A stretch of DNA of 64,000 nt, from NCBI RefSeq assembly GCF_004210375.1, contig NW_027467782.1, positions 21,493,276 to 21,557,275 on the forward strand, read 5' to 3'. The position numbers and the translations under genes are program-made. Shown one piece after another: positions 59,120 through 64,000 of this stretch. Under the pieces are notes generated by a model. The model was given only the letters and a program-made list of their open reading frames with translations. It had not been told where the DNA came from and did not search any database. The stretch is from Tachypleus tridentatus. Taxonomy: Eukaryota; Arthropoda; Merostomata; Xiphosura; Limulidae. Every line of letters begins with the position of its first letter. Position 1 is the stretch's first letter.

Positions 59120-60600
59120 TCTCCGATTTATTATTATGTACGTTTCATATTACTGCCTCAAATAACAGGAAGTTCGATTTGTAATTAGTAGTTAATATGT
59201 ATTAACTTTGTTATTTGCCAACAAGATTTATACACACAATTTCCATTTATCTTTTCTTTATGTAAATATATTTTAATATACAAACACCAAAATTATACAA
59301 TTTATAATTATGGTTATTACTAACAGTTATTACAAATGATTTATAAACGACAGTATTAGAAACTTACAGACAATACTGAGTCGTATATGCAGTTTAAAAC
59401 AGAATATTTTATCGACGATCCAAGTTCGCGCCGAAAAAGTTTATTCAGGGTTGATACTGTTCCACCTCGCTTAAGCTAACGCCGTATTTCTTAACCGGTC
59501 TCATACACTTACTAATTCATTTCTTTCGGCAAAGATATTTTATGTCCCTGTAGAAATAATAACGTCTGAAGTTGAACGGTTGGTACGCTCGAAATCAGTT
59601 AACGTTCCTAGTAAATTCTGTAGTTTTCCGATTAATAGAAGTTGTTCTCTGCTTATCAATAAAATTGTTAATACCAATACCAGCCGTTTTGAGATACATT
59701 TTTATTTCAAGTGAGTTTCTCGTCATCAAGAAAAACGTTATAGCTTCTTAGGCCTATACAATACTGACTGTATCTCACCGACAATATTCTGTTTTTCGTC
59801 TCTCAGCTTTTTATAAGAATCACACGCGTTTGTAGAAATTTTGACATTGCTCACGCGTGTTTTCTTCAAACAAATATTGTTGCTTTCAACTTTAGAGAAT
59901 TCGCTAGTTTCAAGAACAGGTAGAACTTGAGCAGTACATATTTAACAATATACGTTACATCCAAAAAATAAAACTATATAGAAACAAGCGTAGGCTCTAA
60001 AATAAATGTACGATATTAATGGCGGAGGGGGTTAATTCCTTTCAATCACCAATAAAGTAACTTAAAATAATTTAGGTGTTTGAATAACGTTAGTGTCTTT
60101 GCCTAAATCGCCGTTCCACATTATACACCGGAACAAATATTTGGAACGTTTTCGTTTATGAATTTACTGTTCCGTTACAGATACCAGAAATCCATTGCCT
60201 GAAACTTTGTATCTATAGCATAGCGTATTATATATATATATTTGTAGTTAACTTATCTTCGGTGGTTAATATTTTTACAATTATTGGAAACAATAAGACA
60301 ATGAATTAATATTTTTGTCGTGTTCACCACCCGGAAACTAGCGAAGAATGATTACACGTACACTTGTAATACCTATTACATTTTTAAACATTCTTTTCTT
60401 CCTGGTATTTGAATTTTCTTGCTCATTAATATAATTTACTATCTTTTTTCTTTCTTTTTTATAATCTTTTAACTTTATATCTCGTTCTACAGTTTTTTGT
60501 ATTTTTTCTTGATTTCCTTTCACTGTTTCTCCAACTCCAATAAGCCACCAAGCAACTCATTAGTGTGTTTTCTGATTTATAACGCTTAAAAATCAAGTTG
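59120..60600. other. Noncoding stretch, moderate CpG
   Basis: No coding exon recognised. At about 59420-59500 an E2F-like TTCGCGCCGAAAA and several CpGs form a promoter-like patch without a linked exon. A (TA)n tract lies at 60229-60241. Confidence 0.35.
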
Positions 60601-60601
60601 G

Positions 60602-60660
60602 TAGGCTAAGCACAGATATCCCATTCTGTAGTTTTGTGTTTAATTACAAACTAACAAACA
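60602..60660 (+). repeat. SINE family 3 tail fragment
   Basis: GGCTAAGCACAGATATCCCA, TTCTGTAGTTTTGTGTTTAA, TTACAAACTAACAAACAACT. Confidence 0.75.
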
Positions 60661-62008
60661 ACTCTAATAAAGGTTATGAGGTCATCTCGAAGATTGAAGT
60701 ATAATTAGTAATTCTTTTTTTTTATTACCTGTAAAAACTGTGTCACGTTTGATTTATTTAAGAATGAAAAAATCAGTTTATTTCTCTCATCGCTTGCTAC
60801 AGATTTGCTACGTTGCAATTTAGTTTTACATTTCCTGTCCATATTTTTTCAAAGTTAAGTAGATATATAAACCTCCTTTGTCTAACTTTATGTAATGTTC
60901 AAATATATGTACATATAAACATAGAGAGATGAAATTTTGTGCAATGATGTTTCGCGCTAATAAGATACATGTATTTTGTTCCTATCGAAACTGGTTACAA
61001 ACTAAGTAATATGGTCATGCAGCCTTTGATATGAAGGCTAGGAGGTCACGTGTTGATGGGGAACATGACTACTCAAAGCAAAAGATAGCCTAAGAGTTTT
61101 CACATAATTTTTCTATAAGTTCAGTGTCATTATTGGATGATTTTTATTATATCGTGTTGAAAACATTTTTATTGATTGTGCAGAATGTTACGAATTTCAG
61201 GAAAAACTACAACTGAATTTAAGAGAACACCTTTTAGAATACATTGTCTTACTCAAATATATTTTTTTCTGGTATTCTTTTCAAGAAAAGGATTTTCGTG
61301 TTCAAAACGTAAATCAAGCTCGTGGTATAATTCCATCAGGGCTCTTTCATGTAGAATTGTTTGGACAGATAAAACAGTACTTCTAATTAAATCACTACGT
61401 GAATTGAAGATTTAGAAATAAGCGTTTATTTTCTGGTATTACCGGAAATCCCTTGCGACAAGTTTCTTATATTTGACATGATATATCAGTGACATCGTAT
61501 CATGTACAGCAAATATTTAGACTTATTTAATGATTGTTTCTAAAGTGTATGAAGCTGCTAGTCTTCAAGCCTACATCTGTGTTATGTGGGTATTAAACTA
61601 CAAAGTATAAACAAATGATACATATGAATTAATAGTCACAATTGTAAAATATAGAAAAACTGATATTTGTGGTAGAATATGAGTTTAAGTAAGAGTATGA
61701 TGCATCACTAATACTCGACGTAAATAAAAAATCAGCTCGAGGTGAGTGTGAAAACACAGTCCCATGCATTACCTTGGAAACTATAAACGAAATAATATTT
61801 AATTACGAATCTGTTCTGAGTGGAAATTACCCTGTAAGCACTTTTGGACAAAATTAAGCATTATTTCTATGTCGTTAATGTTTGTAATTTGTAAACCTAA
61901 AAATTAAAAAAAAAATTCCAAGAGTGAATTTTCAACAAACTTTTAATTCAAATAAATATTTTATATTACAAGCCACAAAACACTAAAATGAGAACTGATT
62001 GTAATCAG
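60661..62008. other. Noncoding stretch
   Basis: AT-rich; nothing recognised. The open frame at 61176-61415 (+) has no family resemblance or splice support. Confidence 0.4.
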
Positions 62009-62150
62009 TATGTAACATACATTTTGTTCCTGGATAGTATGTGTTATTTCTTAATTGCTTATGTTGTAAAAGTACAGAAAATGGCCATTATTCCCTTCAA
62101 ACTTTGCTTTGGTGACCTGGATAATGAAATTTAGAAATTAACCTATTTCC
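62009..62150 (+). repeat. Left inverted repeat of the 62-kb element
   Basis: Pairs with 63503-63653. The most conserved part is 62095-62120, 25 of 26 positions. Confidence 0.8.
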
Positions 62151-62303
62151 TATGTAAAAACTGGCAAATTTGCACATTCTCGTTTACATAAGGTCTGAAT
62201 AAAGCAACACATATTAATCGAGATTTACATGTATTTATACTAAAGTTATATAAAAATGAGCAAAAACGTTTAGAAGTGAATAGTTTTTTTGAGATTTGCT
62301 ACT

Positions 62304-63322
62304 TTAATATAAATGACTTTCACGTATCATCCCTAAAATATAGTCTCCTATCATGTTTTCGTAAAACGTTCCTTCGTGGCGGCGTTCAAAGTCCAGTATA
62401 TCTTGGTGGAAGCGCTCGCCTTGCTCCTCTGAGTATACTCCCATGTTCTCTTTGAATTTATCGAGATGAGCGTCAGGGATATGGACTTTCAGGGACATCC
62501 TGCAACCCATTTTGCCGTAGTTCTTCACCAGAGCCTCAACCAGTTCCAAATAATTTTCGGCCTTGTAATTGCCCAAGAAACCCCGAACCACTGCGACAAA
62601 GCTGCCCAAACTTTTTTCCCCTCCTATTGAGCTTTTTGGAGAATTCTGTGCTCATAGAGCTTAGGGAAGAAGTCTCAAAGGTACTTGAAGGCAGACTCCT
62701 TATCAAGAGCTGAGACAAATTGTTTCATAAGACTCGATTTTATGTGCAATGGTGGGAACAACATCTTCTGGAGGTCCACCAGTGGCTCACACTTGACATT
62801 GTGCCTCCCCACAGAGAACTCGGTCCGTTGTGGCAGGTGCTTCCTGTTGTAGTGCGCTCCAGTGTCCCTGCTGTTCCAAAGGCAAAGATAACAGGGAAAC
62901 TGGGTAAAGCCTCCTTGGAGACCCATCAGGAATGCCACCATTTTAAAATCTCCGGTAACCTCCAAGCCATACTCATCATACTTCAAGGCTTCTAGCAAGG
63001 TCTTGACGCTGTTGTATTACTCTTTGAGGTGCACCGAAAGATAAATTTTGAAAGGTCTGAAAGTTGTATAATATAAAATTTTACTATTCAAGAAAGCAGA
63101 AATTGTCCATCTTACCTTCTATAGTTTTTTGCAGTGCTCGCAGGTAAACTGAGATGCTCATGGTCTTTCTTGTTACCCAACAGACATGCCGAAATATTTC
63201 TTGTAAACTTCATACATTTTAGCAAATACTGTCACTGAGTACTTTTTCGCTCTTGTCTTGATAAGTTGGCCACATACATAGTAGAATGTGTCCAGAGAAT
63301 GCTTGTAGCTTCTTGATGCCAT
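62304..63322 (-). pseudogene. Decayed member of a multicopy arthropod/cnidarian protein family of unknown function
   Basis: Starts MASRSYKHSLDTFYYVCGQL (63322) with a second half-finger TCEHCKK: an N-terminal Cys-pair zinc-binding-like module whose first Cys is Tyr here. Then VHLKE, a stop, YNSVKTLLEALKYDEYGLEV, TGDFKMVAFLMGLQGGFTQF, PCYLCLWNSRDTGAHYNRKH, KCEPLVDLQKMLFPPLHIKS, LMKQFVSALDKESAFKYL (to 62675), then after a gap SFVAVVRGFLGNYKAENYLE, KNYGKMGCRMSLKVHIPDAH, GVYSEEQGERFHQDILDFER and GDYILGMIRESHLY (stop near 62304). I recall the same blocks (CFLCLWDSR...HY, PPLHIKLGLMKQFVKALD, EEQGERFHQDI) in many unannotated arthropod and hydrozoan proteins, usually multicopy. Large internal deletions (the acidic middle; the region before SFVAVV) and frameshifts make this copy non-functional. 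Confidence 0.8.
63057..63115 (-). other. Candidate 59-nt intron (GT..AG) in the 62-kb element's gene
   Basis: Minus strand AGAAG|GTAAGATGG ... ACAACTTTCAG|ACC. It sits between the N-terminal half-finger segment and the downstream body, where the family's middle part is missing. It could be a real short intron, a hybrid left by a deletion, or chance. Confidence 0.35.
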
Positions 63323-63502
63323 CTTTGAAAAAATCAGATAGGTCTGTGTGTTCACTTAGGCACCTAGAACTGAACTGAAGTGGTGAACCCCTGTATATAA
63401 ATTACTATGGAAAGTTCTAGAAAATTCTAAAAGGTTCTTGAAAATTCTTGTAAGTCAGAAAAATGTCTTTTTCAGCTACTCAGCACTGAATCTGATTGGA
63501 AT

Positions 63503-63653
63503 GTCCTGGAAATGGGTAAATTTGAAAATTACAGTACCCAGGTCACAAAAGCAAAGTTTGAAGAGAAAAATAGGTCTTTTCCATTTAATTTAGGCATAAG
63601 CAATCGCGAAATAACACTTTCTGCTCAATAAAAAGTAAAATTTTGGTTACATA
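63503..63653 (-). repeat. Right inverted repeat of the 62-kb element
   Basis: Reverse complement of the left repeat. The most conserved part is 63538-63563. Confidence 0.8.
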
Positions 63654-63901
63654 GTGTTATTACTAGTGAAGTAGCTAAAATCATATCTCAAGGGGCGTAT
63701 CAAGAAGTTTGAAAACAAAGTTAGATTTCTTTGCGAAAAACTACTTTTATCGTCAACCATAATTAAATCTTTGTAAAATTAAAATAGAAGAAAATGTAAA
63801 GAAAAAAACTTTAATTAGATATTGCGAAATAAAACGTAAATGATAGAGAAAGAACGAAAGAAGTTTTAAGAAATAATACACAAAAATATGCTTGACTGTT
63901 T

Positions 63902-63973
63902 GTTTTTGGAATTTCGCACAAAGCTACTCGAGGGCTATCTGTGCTAGCCGTCCCTAATTTAGCAGTGTAAGAC
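63902..63973 (-). repeat. tRNA-derived SINE, family 1 (tail, interrupted)
   Basis: Reverse tail: GAATTTCGCACAAAGCTACT, CGAGGGCTATCTGTGCTAGC, CGTCCCTAATTTAGCAGTGT, AAGAC. It is broken off at 63973 by the next repeat. Confidence 0.88.
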
Positions 63974-64000
63974 TTCGGTCATCGTCAGGTTCACCGAAAA
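63974..64000 (-). mobile_element. Start of a Penelope-like palindrome fragment
   Basis: TTCGGTCATCGTCAGGTTC is identical to the centre of the 8-kb palindrome (8059-8077). It continues into the window edge, joined directly to the SINE tail. Confidence 0.7.

Larger units (their letters stand above)
62009..63653 (-). mobile_element. Inverted-repeat element enclosing an uncharacterised gene family
   Basis: About 1645 bp bounded by long inverted repeats (about 62009-62150 and 63503-63653). Paired blocks in order are TATGTAAC, GTGTTATTTC, ATTGCTTATG, a 26-nt block CTTCAAACTTTGCTTTKGTG + ACCTGG (one mismatch), GAAATTT-like and CCTATTTCC/CCCATTTCC. The broken gene inside runs on the minus strand. 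The structure suggests a DNA transposon. The target duplication is unclear and both ends are approximate. Confidence 0.7.

Noticed and set aside
59420-59500. E2F-like promoter with a linked gene
   Set aside because: The TTCGCGCC motif and CpGs are real, but no exon, splice donor or start codon context was found to go with them.
1-64000. CRISPR arrays, operons, ribosome binding sites or bacterial terminators
   Set aside because: The sequence is eukaryotic: spliced exons, SINEs and LINEs. No regularly spaced direct-repeat array was seen.

Overview
This is an AT-rich eukaryotic genomic window with large introns, dispersed tRNA-derived SINEs, and remnants of several transposon classes. There are no bacterial-style genes: every sizeable open frame is a transposon relic, a short exon, or chance. 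The SINEs (tRNA-like head, long tail ending in a 'CGAAATTCAAAAACA'-type end) resemble those I associate with horseshoe crabs (Xiphosura). The exon/intron style and the range of mobile elements also suit a chelicerate. This assignment is an inference from memory, not a search result.

Host genes. No complete gene is present. (1) On the + strand, four separated segments at 26.45-30.66 kb match consecutive parts of a group I p21-activated kinase (PAK) catalytic domain. They carry an in-frame stop, frameshifts and a damaged splice acceptor, and no catalytic-loop exon is visible, so this is a decayed kinase gene. (2) On the - strand, exons at 47.75-47.84, 38.99-39.07, 38.28-38.40 and 37.51-37.62 kb belong, or probably belong, to a ZC3H15/DFRP1-like CCCH zinc-finger gene; the last two carry in-frame stops, so it may also be decayed. 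(3) Unidentified candidate exons on the - strand lie at 3.39-3.48 kb and 14.89-15.16 kb (the latter ends in a stop followed by AATAAA). A candidate 5' exon with a consensus splice donor lies at 35.55-35.83 kb (-). A possible first coding exon lies at 22.34-22.52 kb (+).

Mobile DNA by region. 1.1-1.6 kb: endonuclease fragment of a non-LTR retrotransposon. 5.9-6.8 kb: SCAN-type gag/protease relic of a Ty3/gypsy-like element. 7.94-8.14 kb: palindromic Penelope-like insertion with a 14-bp target duplication and a hammerhead-ribozyme-like core; related pieces lie at 49.2 kb and at the right edge. 30.77-31.69 kb: truncated Tc1 transposon. 40.7-41.8 kb: Ty3/gypsy reverse transcriptase relic. 43.37-43.72 kb: MITE with terminal inverted repeats. 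53.49-56.90 kb: nearly complete but inactivated hAT transposon with an 8-bp target duplication. 57.8-58.4 kb: 3' end of a non-LTR element. 62.01-63.65 kb: a block with ~145-bp inverted repeats enclosing a broken copy of a widespread but functionally uncharacterised protein family. That last element is the best candidate here for an undescribed transposon type.

The middle of the window (about 12-53 kb) looks strongly CpG-poor, while the flanks and a patch near 33.8-35.8 kb keep CpGs. SINE copies follow the same trend. This is what methylated transcription units separated by unmethylated spacers would leave behind.
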